Source: Enchytraeus crypticus
Taxonomy: Eukaryota; Annelida; Clitellata; Enchytraeida; Enchytraeidae
DNA: 64,000 bases
Direction: 5' to 3'
Assembly: GCA_905160935.1 (NCBI GenBank)
Contig: CAJHZI010000269.1
Coordinates: 224,001 to 288,000, forward strand
Shown here: positions 33,240-45,372 of the stretch, piece after piece
Layout: each line of letters starts with the position of its first letter
Position numbering within the stretch: the stretch's first letter is position 1
Translations under genes and position numbers: made by a program
The notes under the pieces: generated by a model
The model's database searches: none
Seen by the model: the letters and a program-made list of their open reading frames with translations, nothing else
What the model was told of the DNA's origin: nothing

Positions 33240-34800
33240 AGCCTTACACTTAGAAAAAAATCAGGACAATCATTCTCAGCAGTCCATAAAAATCATGTTC
33301 TTTGGATCCTGTTCCTACTGTTAAAGAATGTCTTGATGAGCTCTTGCCCTACATTATCCACATGCGTAATGCATCGTTACAAGAAGGTTTTCTTCATCAA
33401 TCGCAGTGGTATGCTCTAATTACACCGTTTCTTAAGAATTCTAATTTGAATGCCAATGACCTCAACAATTATCGATGGGTTTCTATTCTAAATTTTATCT
33501 CCAAATTAGTTGAATGAATAGTCATCCATCAGCAACAAAAATATCTAATGAGTCATAACTCATAATCTGACGCCAACTCTGCAATCTGCTTATCGAAAGT
33601 TTCACTATATACGGAGACGGCTCTACTCAAGGTAACCTCGGACTTATTGTCAGTTATTGATTGGGCATGGTTGCCTTGTTGGGACTTCTTGATTTGAGTG
33701 CTGCACCTCTGATACGGTGGAAAAGGAGATTCTTCTACACAAATTCGTCTGATTTACATCATAATAGCACTACTAATTGGATTAACAGTTTTCTAACTGA
33801 GAGAACTCAACAACAGTTGGTGATTGCTTCTCATCTGTCAAGATGCTCAGTTGTGGGGATAAGGATCAATACTGAGCCCTCGTTTACCTATATACAGCGG
33901 AACTCATTACTACTATGGAAAGGCATGGCATTAATGATCCTTCTTCATATGCCACAAGATAGGAAAATCTATCATAGTGTTAGACTAAATGAAATACTGC
34001 TGTTGCGAGAGTAAGTAATGCACTGGTTAACATAATGTATCGGTGGATGGATGCCAATAGATTAAGGTTGAACACTGATAGGACAAAATTTAAATGGATT
34101 GGCAGTAGTAAGAGAGTAGTTGATATTACGATTAATGAAATATGTATTTCTGGTTCTGTTATTCCGATATCCAGATCGTTCAGACTTATGAGTGAAAACA
34201 GAATGCAATCTATCAGTGCATGGTCATATAAGCTCATTGTGTAAATCATGTCTGTTTCATTTACGTCCGGTATGTCTCAATTAATCAAGCGCTACCTCTC
34301 TCAAGAAGAGGTCCATTCTAAAGAAAGCCTTCATAAGCAGAAGACTGGACTACTGTAATAGTCTGTTGTACGACGTCGGGTAAGGTCAATTGAACAGAAT
34401 ACAAAATTCTCCGAATGCAACAGCAGCAAGACTTATTCTTGTAGAAGGTGACATGAGCATATCACTCCACTCTTACATTAACTGGATTGGCTTCCCATAC
34501 CTCAAAGAATACACTATGAACTTTCGCCTATCTTATACAACAGCCTACATCATCAGGCTCCAAAATATCAAATTGACGCCTGTGTACCTATCTCTACTAT
34601 ATCAGCGCGTAACACACTCCGTTCAGCTGATGCTGGAACTCTTCATATACCATGGTCTAGAATGAAGATGGGTACCAAGGGATTTGTTGCTTCTGGGCAA
34701 ACTGCTTTGAAAAATCTGCCAACTAGCCTTAGACAGTCAGATCCATCTCTTCTGAGCTTTTAGAGGAAGCTTCAGGACAGTTTCATTTGATCGATCATAT
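33240..34800 (+). mobile_element. L2/CR1-like LINE, RT to C-terminus, decayed
   Basis: Reads NASLQEGFLHQSQ, NLNANDLNNYRWVSILNFIS, MVALLGLLDLSAA, DWINSFLTERTQQ-like, YRWMDANRLRLNTDRTKF, NEICISGSVIPISRSF and, near the end, SARNTLRSADAGTL and RGFVASGQTALKNLP-like text. The order is the standard RT of a vertebrate/invertebrate L2-like family. Frequent stops and frameshifts; dead copy. Confidence 0.75.
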
Positions 34801-34849
34801 AAGTGATCTGTTACCACTACTGTGGCGTTTTGCATGGAGAACCGTTTAA

Positions 34850-34977
34850 AGCTAAGGTTAACGTCTAAGGTTAGCGTCAGTTTCCTCACTCAAAAGCTAT
34901 GTCAGTGACGAGCGAGCTCAGCATTTGAACCCCGCACCTACTTTGTATAAATCTTATTATCACTATTATTATTATTA
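34850..34977 (-). mobile_element. tRNA-derived SINE (family 1), copy c, head missing, with (ATT)n
   Basis: The reverse complement has GGTGCGGGGTTCAAATGC (B box) and the GTCACTGACATAGC tail plus GAGGAAACTGACGCTAACC. The A-box half is absent. Next to the break is a short (TTA)n run at 34961-34977. Confidence 0.75.
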
Positions 34978-34979
34978 CA

Positions 34980-36080
34980 GTTTTTAATGACCGTTGGTCG
35001 ACCGTTGTGCATGCAAAGAAGCTTAAAGAGCTAGTCCTCTAGCAGCTATTCCACCTTCGGTATCAACCTGAACTGAACTGTTCACAGTCTATCACTCAAC
35101 ATTGGGCACTGCGCAGCTTAGCAGATAAATTTGCTTTGCTACAAGCATTACAAAGCATAGGCAGCCGTTTACTCCATGGTTTGGCACTGACTGTCGAGCA
35201 CTATGACTGTCGAGAGTACGTAGACTCGAGACTAGATTTCGCAGAACTATGAAGGATTCTTATTGAAAGCAATGAATTGATACCCTGAAGGAAAAGCTAG
35301 AGCTCTAGAAAAGAAGGAAAGCGAGTATTGGTCAACGACATTAATGCGTGAGAGACAATCTCAAGCCAGAACTTGGAAGACGATTTCAAAACTTTGTGAA
35401 TCACGTAAAAAAGAATCAAACGTAACTAGACCTCCTGATGTCTTTCATATCTTCTACGGATGAATGCCAGCAGATTGAAACTGATTGCTAAAAAACGCAG
35501 TTAATATGGATTGGCGGTAATAGGCAGATTACCAAGATAAGTATGAAAGATATTTATGCTTAGTGTGCCATTGTTCCATTGTCAAAAACAGTTAAAAACA
35601 CTAGTCTGACAATGATCATATTACTTCAATATGCCGGTCTTGCCTGTTTCAACTTCGACAGATACGTCTTCTTAAGCGCTATCTATCCAAGTATTAGTGG
35701 AGACATTTATTAGAAGCAGGCTTGATTATTGAAACAGTCTTCTCTATGATACTGGGCAAGGTTCAATAGATAAACTACAAAGAATACAAAATTCTACTGC
35801 GCGTCTTGTATCTAGAAAAAGAAAACATGACCACAGCACACCACTTCTGCGTGAATAACACTGGTTACGAATACCTTAAAGAATCGAATATAAGATTTTG
35901 TCCTTTGTCTACAGAAGTCTACATAACCAAGCTCTTCTATACTTAACTGATACTTGCATACCTGTTTCTACATTGTTTCTACCTGCGCCCCTCCAACGAT
36001 CGTATAGTGAAGAATTCTCTTCTTCACTAAACGATCATCACAATTTCTTCAAATACCAGCAAGAGAACCGACAGAACTGA
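34980..36080 (+). mobile_element. L2-like LINE fragments (linker, RT end)
   Basis: 34980-35450 reads ADKFALLQALQSIGSRLLHG and EYVDSRLDFAEL, then KESEYWSTTLMRERQSQART and WKTISKLCESRKKES, the endonuclease-RT linker. A jump leads to 35460-36080 with RT C-terminal text (QLIWIGGN, RSLHNQALLYLTDTCIPVST), so the RT core is deleted. It belongs to the same group as 33.2-34.8 kb. Confidence 0.6.
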
Positions 36081-36171
36081 CCTCGACTTCACTACACCAC
36101 ATTCACTCAGCTGTGATGTACACGAGATCGATGAAAGAGACACTGCTTCTCATTATTTCCAGTTGAAGGCT

Positions 36172-37215
36172 CTAAGTAGAATTATATGATGACAGGAAGG
36201 CTGACGGAGAGAGCTGAGAAATACTGCAAATTCCAAGACTACCATTTCGAACTGGAAGACTTGCTTGCTGCAATAGAGAGTCTGATAAATCTGCATGGAG
36301 TAGCCTGCACAAACAACCTCTTAAAGTTTTATCAAGATTCTGGAGTAAATGGGTGTTGAAAGCAGGGTGACCATCGGAGCACTTACAGAGTAACACAGCA
36401 AGATTAGAGCGTGGTGACACTGCAAGTCTTTCAACCTTGCAGCAGCCCTCTGTAGATCCGCAGCATGTTTCTCTTCAAAATCCATTTTAGAATCCATCCA
36501 GGCTTAGAATCCATGGCATGGCCCATAGCTAGAGGAGCACCCAATAGTTCCGTATCAGTAATTGATGATTTCATGAATGATTCTATTAGAGGATCTTCAT
36601 GATTAATTGTCTAGAGATGATCTCGCACTTATTTAAATTGAGCCTCAGACCGAGCTTTGCCCCTTGACAAAACAATCCTGACATCATTAGCTACTGTACC
36701 ATCTAGACCTCCGAACGTTAGATCATTCAGAAAACTTAGACTGAAGATACTTTCAAATTGGGCAAGTACAGATTGAATAGCCATGCAGAAAAGTAACGGA
36801 CCCAAAGGGTCCCCCTGTTGAACACCTTCGCTAGAGTACATTAATTGATTCCCAAATGTGAGAAGGGACGGTTGGCTATACGTAGATGAACAGAAGCTGT
36901 ATATCTCCGGCAGCAGTATGTGTACAGTTTCTAACATCTTTGAACTACTTAGGCACTTAAATGCAATCCAACTTAACTACTGAGAAACCCGGGATCAAAT
37001 TCGTTATAAACTGACGACCTGCATAACTGCAGCTTCACATCCACCAGATACCCCGACACCCAATTGAATAGGACGAAGATAGTCAGAGATCATACATAGA
37101 GCTTACATGTTCACACATTTGGCCGCTAATCTTCTTGTATAACGTATAGCTATTGGACGAACATAACCTTTCTTCCTTTGAATTGCAATTAGGTTGGCCC
37201 CAAACAGTACAGGTC
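36172..37215 (-). mobile_element. GDPLGPLLF-type retroelement, antisense copy
   Basis: The minus strand reads RKKGYVRPIAI, RRLAAKC, LGVGVSGGCEAAV, FITNLIPGFSVVKLD, KMLETVHILLPEIYSFC, SSEGVQQGDPLGPLLFCMAI and FLNDLTFGGLDG, then near 36400-36200 ASLPVRNGSLGI and SQLSPSAFLSSYN. These are the RT and downstream blocks of a non-LTR-like retroelement known in many invertebrates. Here the catalytic box reads FLND, not FLDD, and a few stops are present. Confidence 0.75.
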
Positions 37216-37229
37216 GTACTTGAATAGGG

Positions 37230-39340
37230 CATTCAAGAGTCGAGCAGTACATGCTGAATCGCCGTACAGCTACTCGAGGCCATCTAGCAGCTTAAAAGAA
37301 TTGCTGAAGCAGACTGCATTAAATCTTTGCAAAGAGATCGAAAGCCTTTGCCAAACAAAAGAGGTCTCTCGCTTATCGTCGGTTTGCTCTGCAATTAGCC
37401 ATGCTGTGCTATTAATGAAGTCAACTCCATCGGGAGAAATTAAAAAAATGTTTAAATGTTAAAATTGATGCAAAATCGTTTTACTCATGTTAGAAGCAAG
37501 TCCAAAGTCAGGGATGCAGTGGGCCCACTAATCAATTCAGATGGTATAGTTGTAACAAGGAAGAATGAAATGTGTAATATTCTCAATAAATATTTTAGTT
37601 CAGTGTTTGTAAAAGAATCAAACATGGGAATGTTGCCACATATAGACCTTTTACTGGAAGAGGGAGGAGGGAATGGAAAGTATTTTAGTGGATGCGGAAA
37701 TTGTAGCAGAGAAGTTAAAGAGATTAAAACTGGTGAAAGCACCTGGGGTTGATGCTATCCACACGAGGTTATTTATTGAAATGGCAGATTATATTTCTAT
37801 GCCAATTTCTTTAATTTTTAATAACATGTTCAACACAGGATGTATACCAACTCAATGGAAGACGTCCAATGAAATACCTATTTACAAGGTGGAAAGAGGT
37901 TTGAACCACGGAACTATAGACCTGTGAGCCTTACTCCACATTTAAGCTAGGTACTTGAGAGTATAATAAAGGATAAGTTAATAAATCATTTGGAGGAACA
38001 CAACGTCTTAAGAAAATCGCAGCATGGATTCATGAATAAAAGATCATGCTTTACTAACTTAATTAGCTTTTTAGAGAAAGTGAATCAGTAGATAGAGGAG
38101 GGAGAGACTTTTGATGCAGTGTACATGGATTTCAGAAAGGCTTTTGATACTGTCCCTCACAACAGACTTCTACTTAACATTAACTACTTAAGATTATGTC
38201 TTGCGGAATAGATGGGAAGTTATACAGATGGATAGAACATTGGTTAAGGGGGAGGAAACAGAGGGTTATGCTGGGTGAGGCTAAATCAGGTTGAGTGGAG
38301 GTAATTTCGTGGTTGCCGCAGGGTTCAGTGTTGGGGCCAATATTCTTTCTGATCTTCATAAATGATATAGATACAGAAATATTTAATCCGCTCTTAAAGT
38401 TTGCCAATGATACAAAACTATTTGGAAAAGTTTGTATGAAAGAACAAAATGACAGTATGGTTCGGGACTTACACGTGTTAAGTAAGTGTTCCCAAAAATG
38501 GGGCTTAGAATTCAATGTGGACAAGTGTAAGGTAATTCACTTTGGTAAAAATAACCCTAATAAAGAATATGTTGTAAATAATAAGATACTGCCGGACAGT
38601 GCAGGTCGAGAGTGAGAAGGATTTAGGGATAATATTTAGCCAGGACCTCAAAGTGAGGAAACAATGTACTGTGGCTGTTAAAGCAGCCAATAGGACCTTA
38701 GGACTAATAAAGAGAACATTCAAAAGTAGAGATAAAGTCATTGTTTTAAGATTGTATAAATCTTTGATTTTTCTACCTCATCTGGAGTATTGTATGTCAC
38801 TGTGAAGACCACACTACAGGAAAGATATTGTACTTATTGAAGCAGTGCAAAGAAGAAAAGAAGAGCATTAAGAACTATTAAGGGATTCAAAGCATTAGGG
38901 TATGAGGAGAGGCTAAGAGCAGCTCAACTGACAACCCTAGAAACCAGCAGAATTAGAGGTGATCTTACAGAGGTTTACAAAATACTGAATGGGCTTACCG
39001 AATTAAGAGCAGCAGATTTTTTCAAATTCTCCAATAATGGTTTAAAAGGTCCTGGCTACAAGATGTTTAAGCCTAGTGTAAGGACAGACTTCAAAAAATT
39101 TTCTTTGCTCACAGGGTGATTGACAGGTCTTCGAGTGAGGAGGTTGTGAATGCGGTGTCGGAGAATAGTTTTAAAAACAAGCTGGATGTTGTAATCATGT
39201 ATCATTGGGGATTTAAATAAGCCCTTGGCTTTCTTTCCTTGTTACTGCTACCTAAGTTTGACTAAGAATTGGAATAACGAAAGATGGTAGCAGTTCTGGT
39301 GAATTCTGGCATTATTATTATTATTATTATTATTGGATGA
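37230..39340 (+). mobile_element. CR1-like LINE, RT region to (ATT)n tail
   Basis: Reads RSKSKVRDAVGPLINSDG, MCNILNKYFSSVFVKE, LKLVKAPGVDAIHTRLF, AVYMDFRKAFDTVPHNRLL, LPQGSVLGPIFFLIFINDID, FANDTKLFGK (Asp to Asn change in the FADD box) and ESEKDLGIIFSQDLK. The C-terminal remnants end near 39220, followed by the 3' tail (ATT)9 at 39311-39335. It is 5'-truncated with many frame breaks, in intron 3. Confidence 0.8.
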
Positions 39341-40679
39341 ACCGTGTGAAAAAATGAACACATTTAAGAAAATGACCAATTTTAACTGAACTTTGTTATA
39401 TACATTTGTATATACATTTAGTATATACATTTGTGAATTTTTGGAAAAATGGACAATTTTAACTGAACTTTGGTATATTACAGTACTTATATACATTTGT
39501 GAATTAAATTATACAATATGTGTTTATAATAAAGTCGTAACAACCTGACCGATGTTTTTGAAATTTAGTGAACATGACAGGCAATTCCAATTCCTCTAAA
39601 CACAGAAATGTTTTTTGGAATATTTTTAATAACAGGAAAGTCATTATGTTAATAACGGGAAGTTGTGAATATGAGTAGGGTCAATTAGAAATTTCTGTTT
39701 TTATAACCGATGCCCCTTCGACTACTGCAATAAAATAATGGAGAACACGTCACATATATTTTCCACTAATGCAATTTTGAAGTGCAATTATTTACTTTCA
39801 GAACGAGGCTAAATATGGGCAGATATCTTCATTGACAAAGTTATTGAACTTTTATGCATGAAGAAAATCTACCAATATGTCATTTTAACTCTACGCTAAC
39901 ACAGTAGCTGATTAGCCTAGCATATGTAGGCCTAATGATAAGCTGCCAGCGTGTGGGGCAGCACAAAAAATAAGCTGTATCCAGATAGCTCGATCAACTC
40001 TGTTTTCCTTAAATTTTTCTCGTTACCAAACAACAAATAACATATTTCATGCGGTATGACCAAGACTTAACAGACATCACCTTAGTCCCTCACAAGGTTA
40101 GGCAAGAAGGTTTGTCTGCTATATATCACGTCTGTGACGTCTGTCATGCCTCGGCCTCTACAGAATAAATAATAAATCAAAAGTACACCTTGTGTGATGT
40201 GGGGCGACTAAACATTACCTGAGGAAGCACAAGAGACTACCTCAATTCCTATATTTTTCCAAGTTAAAGGCTACATTGAGGCTTAGTAAAAGTAAAACCT
40301 TCCTGTGTGGATCAATTTTTAGCAATGCAGCACATGTATACATACTCGTATAAGTCAAAGTTGACCGTTAAATTCAATATAAATTAAAATCTTAAAATTG
40401 GCACAATACCAGAATTTGGAAAAATTAAAAAACATATTTGGGACTGACAAAAAAAAGCAAAGAATCAAAGCACTAAGAGGTATCAGCAGGTCACATTAAA
40501 ACTATACGGAAATATAGTATATTTTACCAAAAATGAGTCATGACCAAAATGGAATGGTGCAAGTACATATCACATATGCTTTAAGAGGAGATTAAACAGA
40601 TGCTATGGAAGATTATGAGAACCCACTTCACACGACAAATAATTTTTCAAGCTAACGCTAGAATAAGTAAAGTAAGTAA
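39341..40679. other. Intron 3 sequence, short local duplications only
   Basis: TATACATTTGTGAATT-type blocks with AACTGAACTTTG(T/G)TATA recur at 39388, 39425 and 39460-39500, a short local repeat. Otherwise no gene or repeat family is recognised. Confidence 0.5.
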
Positions 40680-40875
40680 ACACGCATTATAGTGAATAAT
40701 CAACTATGTTGATATCTATCACTTTTTAATACCACATGTTTAAACCGTTAGGCAATTTAGACCATTTTCCGTATAACACGTCCAGTGAATGTCCAATTCG
40801 GTTCAATTCACCTCAGGATCTGTCATTTAAAACTTCATGACGTTATCCCTATGCTATTAAGATATTCAATACTGA
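40680..40875 (-). mobile_element. tRNA-like SINE (family 2), copy 1, degraded head
   Basis: Shares with 44.8-45.0 kb the blocks CACTTTTTAATACCACATGT, AGGCAATTT, TCCAATGAATGTCC-like and TCAATTCACCTCAGG(A/G)TCTG followed by CATTTAAAACTTCATGACGTTA. The A-box end is decayed in this copy. Confidence 0.65.
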
Positions 40876-41216
40876 ATACTGGATACTCCAAAACTTCAGA
40901 ATACTGAAGAATGGGCCAACTGTTACCTGCATGTGTCGTAAAACGCAACTAAGCAGAAACTAAGGAATGCAATGGGCGGAAATCCACCTAGAAGCCATAC
41001 TATTCTCAAGCTATTAATTAATTATATTTATTAATTATTAATTATAAGCCACATTAAGGAGTGGATCCGACGAAGTCTTTTGTGATGAAATTTATTGTTA
41101 ATCGAAGGAGTGCTCTTTAAAGAGCGCGAAAGAAGCATGCGAGTAGGAATATACATGTATACCTTGGACCTGCCACTTGCCAAAACACTACAGAGAGATG
41201 TATTGATTATACTAAC
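40876..41216. other. Intron 3 sequence next to exon 3
   Basis: No feature seen except a LINE-like 3' fragment near 41125-41200, the reverse complement of a RRYIP-type LINE end, uncertain. Confidence 0.35.
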
Positions 41217-43124
41217 CAGGCTTTGAAGATGATGAAACAACTGCCTTCCAACCTTCTCCCTTCATTTGATCAACTGTAGCTGTCCCACCTGCCGATGAAC
41301 CTCCCTCCGATTTACCCACAACTGTGACAACTTTATCAGACGAAACGCTATCTTCATTCGAGTCAAAACCACTCACTCGTAGTGCGTCTCTTCTTGGAGA
41401 TTTACGTAGCTGAGGAGATCTACATCTTCCAGAAAAGCTATCGCTCTGTACAGACTTATCCTTTCCAGAAGACATATCGATTCGTGGAGATTTATTTCCA
41501 CCACAAAACTGTTCTCTTCCTAGAGACGATCTGTTACTTCTTGGAGACCAATCTCTTCTAGGGGATCTCCTTTCTCTGGGAGATCTTGATCTGAGTCTTT
41601 GAGGGGATCTCTCAATTTTAAATAATCTACCCTTAGCTGGCTTACCTTCACCTCTATACCCATAAGTAGTTGCCGACGACTGATCTTGTTTATTTCTAGT
41701 TTCTCTCTCATGCCTTTCATTATCAGACATCTCCTCGTTTGTATCAGATCTCATCCCCTCTCTACGATATACAAACTCTTTGTCTCCTGCACGGTATTCT
41801 GGTACATAATCATCGTCTCGTATACCATCCTCCTGGTCAACAGAGTTAGACTCTGCATGTCTGTCTTGTTGATTTGCAGCATACATACCAGTTTCCAGCT
41901 TGATATCCATGAGAGAAGCAGAGTTAGCACCAGAAGCATCAGATGGCACCAGTCCTACAGTACATTCTCCACTACTTGATTTTGAATTTGAGAAATTAGA
42001 AGATACTGAGAAAGTAGAACAGCCTAAAAAACCTAATGCTTCAGGAGGGCCTGCAGCATCGGAAGGACCAGAAATACCGAAAACACCAGAGGGATTTGGC
42101 AGACTTGAATGCCCGGAAGGACCCTGTTGATTAGAATGTCTAGAGGAACAAGGGCTATATGATAAATCAGGAGGACCCTTTAGTGCAGAATGTCCAGGTG
42201 GATAGGATTGTTTAGGATTTCCAGGGGTTTTCAGCGTATCTAAGAAACCATGAGAAGCAGGGGGTTCAGGAAAACCAAAAGACTCCATTCGATTTGGCAG
42301 GTCTATCGCTTTAGATGGAACAGGAGAACTTGATGATTCAAAGTTGCCACTAAGACAGGACAGCCCAGATGATTCACAGTGGCTAGCAGAACCTGCAAAC
42401 GATCCTGGACCAGGTGGCAATGATATTGCTTCCACAGAAAATCCAATCTTCTCATTGCCGGATGGGCTAGGTCTAGCAATATAACTCGAATCATTAGAGG
42501 GAGGAGGGGGAGGAGGTGGGGGTGCTATGACAGAAATTGGCTCAAACAACATAGCCTGCAACTGATTTACCTTCGAAGGAAGCACTAGTTGAGAAGGTAG
42601 CAAACCCATGTCAGAAAGAGGTGGAAAAGCTTGTCCAGACCAAGAAGCTCCTTCAAACCCAGGTCCTCCGTACATCAAACTTCCAGAAGGCCTTATTGTA
42701 TCAGACATCAATCCAAACCCTGTATGGAGAGTTACAGGAGGCATATTGCAGGAACTTTCTTGTGGTGAAATTGCAACAACACTAAGAGGCACCCTCCTTG
42801 ATATTTCTACAGTTCCTCCAAAACCTGGCTGTGAAATACAAAATCCTGGCAAATCAGGAAGGGGTAAATTTTGTAATGCGAGAGGAGGGGGTAATGACTT
42901 CGAGTTATCTGTGATCCCTCCGGTAGGCTGAATCACAGGGACAAGTAGGCCAATTGGCTGTACATCATTATCTTTCATATGTTTATTGTCTCCATTCTTC
43001 TCAGCATCATCTGATTTCTGCTCAGGTTTAGAAGCCGTAGAAACAGACACTTGTAATGTAACATCAGCATATGTATCTGATACCTTTGAAAGAGATCCAC
43101 CAGCTTGCTCTTGTTCTTTCTTAG
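41217..43124 (-). CDS. SUGP1: SUGP1-type gene, exon 3 (1908-bp Pro/Ser- and Arg-Ser-rich exon)
   Basis: The acceptor is TGTGATGTTACAG before 43124 and the donor is CCTG|GTTAGT at 41216. The exon joins exon 2 in phase 1 and leaves phase 1 for exon 4. It encodes about 636 residues: an acidic start (AKKEQEQAGG), a low-complexity Pro/Gly/Ser region with an eight-proline run (VIAPPPPPPPPSN, near protein residue 315) and many P-G-S clusters. An acidic segment (VDQEDGIRDDDYVPEY) leads into an RS-rich tract around residues 620-695 (SPRERRSPRRDWSPR). Human SUGP1 has no comparable insertion between FANDG and the first SURP, so this looks lineage-specific. RS tracts usually mediate spliceosomal protein contacts. 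Antisense ORFs here are shadows. Confidence 0.85.
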
Positions 43125-43740
43125 CTGTAACATCACATTCACAAGCACTTTGAGAAATTTAAAGTCTATATTAACTTATTTACTTACATTAGTTCAGTGT
43201 ATCCAGAGTACTGATGAATAAACCATCCATTTTCTTCACCAAATGTAAGAGGCAACTAACAATTAACAGGGAAATAATTTCAGGTGCAATTTTTAATAAT
43301 AACGATATATTAAACATGGAACAAAATGCTTATTACAGTCGCACAAATACTATTTACTTGCATTTAAAGCTATTACACATCATTTGAGTGCTGTTTTACT
43401 TGATTTACTCCTATCATTTGCATGTCACTAGCAGCTTATGCAAATTCAAAAGCTACAAAATGTTTCTTTATTTCTTTATTCTTTGGAGCAAGAGGTAAAA
43501 CCAATAATTATAATAATAATAATAGTAGTAATAATAATAATAGTCTGCTTCAGTGGCACTTTGGCTAAAGCGGCTTCCCAGAGTGCAGAGGAATTATTTT
43601 AATCGCTTTTTTAAAAACTTTTAATTAAATAAAGTCTCTTTTATCTTATTTTTTAGTCCAGGGCCCTTTACAGCCCAGGGCATTTAAAAAAAAAAAAATA
43701 ATAATAATAATAATAATAATCATGATAATAATAATAATTT
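43125..43740. other. Intron 2 sequence with A-rich and (ATA)n repeats
   Basis: (ATA/GTA)n at 43505-43543, a poly-A tract at 43684-43697 and (ATA)n at 43697-43735. No gene seen. GCCCTTTACAGCCCAGGGC at 43671-43689 is a short inverted repeat. Confidence 0.6.
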
Positions 43741-44775
43741 AATAGTAAAAATGGGACGCCATGTTGGGTGCAGTCCACTCTCTCCTTCCTGAGTTTGATC
43801 TTTCTGCTGCTCATCCTATAAGGAACCCAGCATCCTCAGATTTGGTAGAAGAGAGATTTTATCTAGCGAGGGTGTCCAGCAGGGACATCCTCTTGCTCCA
43901 CTTCTCTTTTGCCGCACAATCCATCCGCTACTCAATTCTCTCAGGTCAGCTTTGGCTTTTGGCTACCTGGATGATATTACATTGGGTGGGGATGAAGCTT
44001 CTGTTAAGAGTGACGTGGCCAAACTCATGGCAGAAGGGAGTGTAATAGGTTTCAGTTTAAATGTAGCCAAGCGCGAGCTCATAGGTGCTTCTCCTTCTGA
44101 TAAGTTCCCAATCATCAGCTCGTTTACTCCTACAGGTTCATTGGCTCATCAGCAGAAAACTTGGGACGTTTGCATGACAAAATCATAACACGCTGATCTC
44201 CTCAGTAACTCCCTGGACCCACAGGATAAATCGAGACTACTCGCCGTTTCATCTCCTCACAGTGGCCACTGGCTTAAAGCCTTACAGATATCTTCTTGCG
44301 GTCTTCATCTGGATGATGAGGCGGTCTCCAGTGGCAGGTGGTCTCCGTTTGGCACTAGCCTGAGCGAACCGCATACATGTGTCTGTGGTGCAGCAGTTAA
44401 TGTGTTGGGGACTCACGGGTTATCTTGCAGACGTAACGCCGGTAGAGTTGGACGTCATCAATTTCTCAATGACATAATATGCCGCGCTCTCAACAAAGCT
44501 AATATTCCCGCTATCAAAGAACCTCTGAGCCGGCTCAGATCTGATGGGAAGCGACCTGATGGAGTAACTCAAATTCCCAGGTCAGAGGGCAAATGTCTTA
44601 CATGAGACGTCACTGTCACTGATACTCTTGCCGCTAGTAACATTTGCATTTCAAGTTGCGCTGCTGATTATGCGGCCGAAGCAGCTACTAGCAGGAAACT
44701 CGTTAAACATGACGAATTATCTTTTAAGTACATTTTTGCACCCACAGCCTTTCTCTCCTCACTGTACCAAATATT
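43741..44775 (+). mobile_element. GDPLGPLLF-type retroelement, sense copy
   Basis: Starts with DAMLGAVHSLLPEF-like text, then across frameshifts the GVQQGHPL-type box, FGYLDDITLGGDEASV (intact YLDD), GFSLNVAKRELIG, and downstream EPHTCVCGAAVNVLGTHGLS, CRRNAGRVGRHQFLND and LSRLRSDGKRPDGV. After the stop near 44602 come DVTVTDTLAASNI and AADYAAEAATSRKL. It is the same family as the antisense copy at 36-37 kb and covers the later part of the protein. It ends at a (ATA)n tail, 44776-44799. Confidence 0.8.
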
Positions 44776-44799
44776 AAATAATAATAATAATAATAATAA

Positions 44800-45035
44800 C
44801 ACACATTATAGTGAAATGATCAACTACGTTGAAATCTATCACTTTTAATACCACATGTTAAATCCATTAGGCAATTTGTCCATATTCCGTGTAGCCAGTC
44901 CAATGAATGTCCGAGATTTTACTCACAGAACAGCGCGGCTGGTATTCAACCCACGAGGATTCAATTCACCTCAGGGTCTGTCATTTAAAACTTCATGACG
45001 TTACCTTCACCTCTAACCATTGCGCTACTGAGATA
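44800..45035 (-). mobile_element. tRNA-like SINE (family 2), copy 2
   Basis: On the minus strand the head TCTCAGTAGCGCAATGGTTA (45033-45014) is a Pol III A-box-like tRNA start, and GGTTGAATACC (44951-44941) is a B-box-like sequence about 70 bp on. The body matches 40.68-40.88 kb. The tail meets a (ATA)n run. The identity of the parental tRNA is not determined. Confidence 0.7.
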
Positions 45036-45358
45036 AAACATCTGCTATGGGCAGACGCCCCTTCATGTTTTCTGCTCGGACAACATGGAACTCTCTGCCA
45101 CAAGATCTTTGCTCTTGTAATTGTATAGGTACTCTCCATGTCAAGCAAAACATCCATCTCTTTCCGCCATAGGTCTAAATTTTGACTCGCTTGCCTTGGA
45201 TCTTGAACTTGCCCTGTTTCGATCTCGCTTTCTCTTTTGGTCTCTGTGTACTCAGTCGTCATCGTGTGGTGCTTTGGCGCCTGTTTGTGTAGAGTCTCAA
45301 AGAGACGTCCCTGACATTGCCCTGTGGCTTGGAACCGGACGTTAAATTCATATTGAGT
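45036..45358 (+). mobile_element. L2-like LINE 3' end, copy 3
   Basis: Equivalent to the last 320 bp of the copies at 19.8-20.1 and 27.5-27.9 kb: MGRRPFMFSARTTWNSLPQDL-type coding remnants, then GACGTCCCTGACATTGCC, GGAACCGGACGTTAAATTC. It is strongly 5'-truncated and abuts the SINE of family 2. Confidence 0.8.
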
Positions 45359-45372
45359 GACTGATTGACAAT

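Noticed and set aside
41686..42931. Plus-strand open frames of 76-107 codons opposite exon 3
   Set aside because: They mirror the low-complexity coding exon on the other strand and show no motifs.
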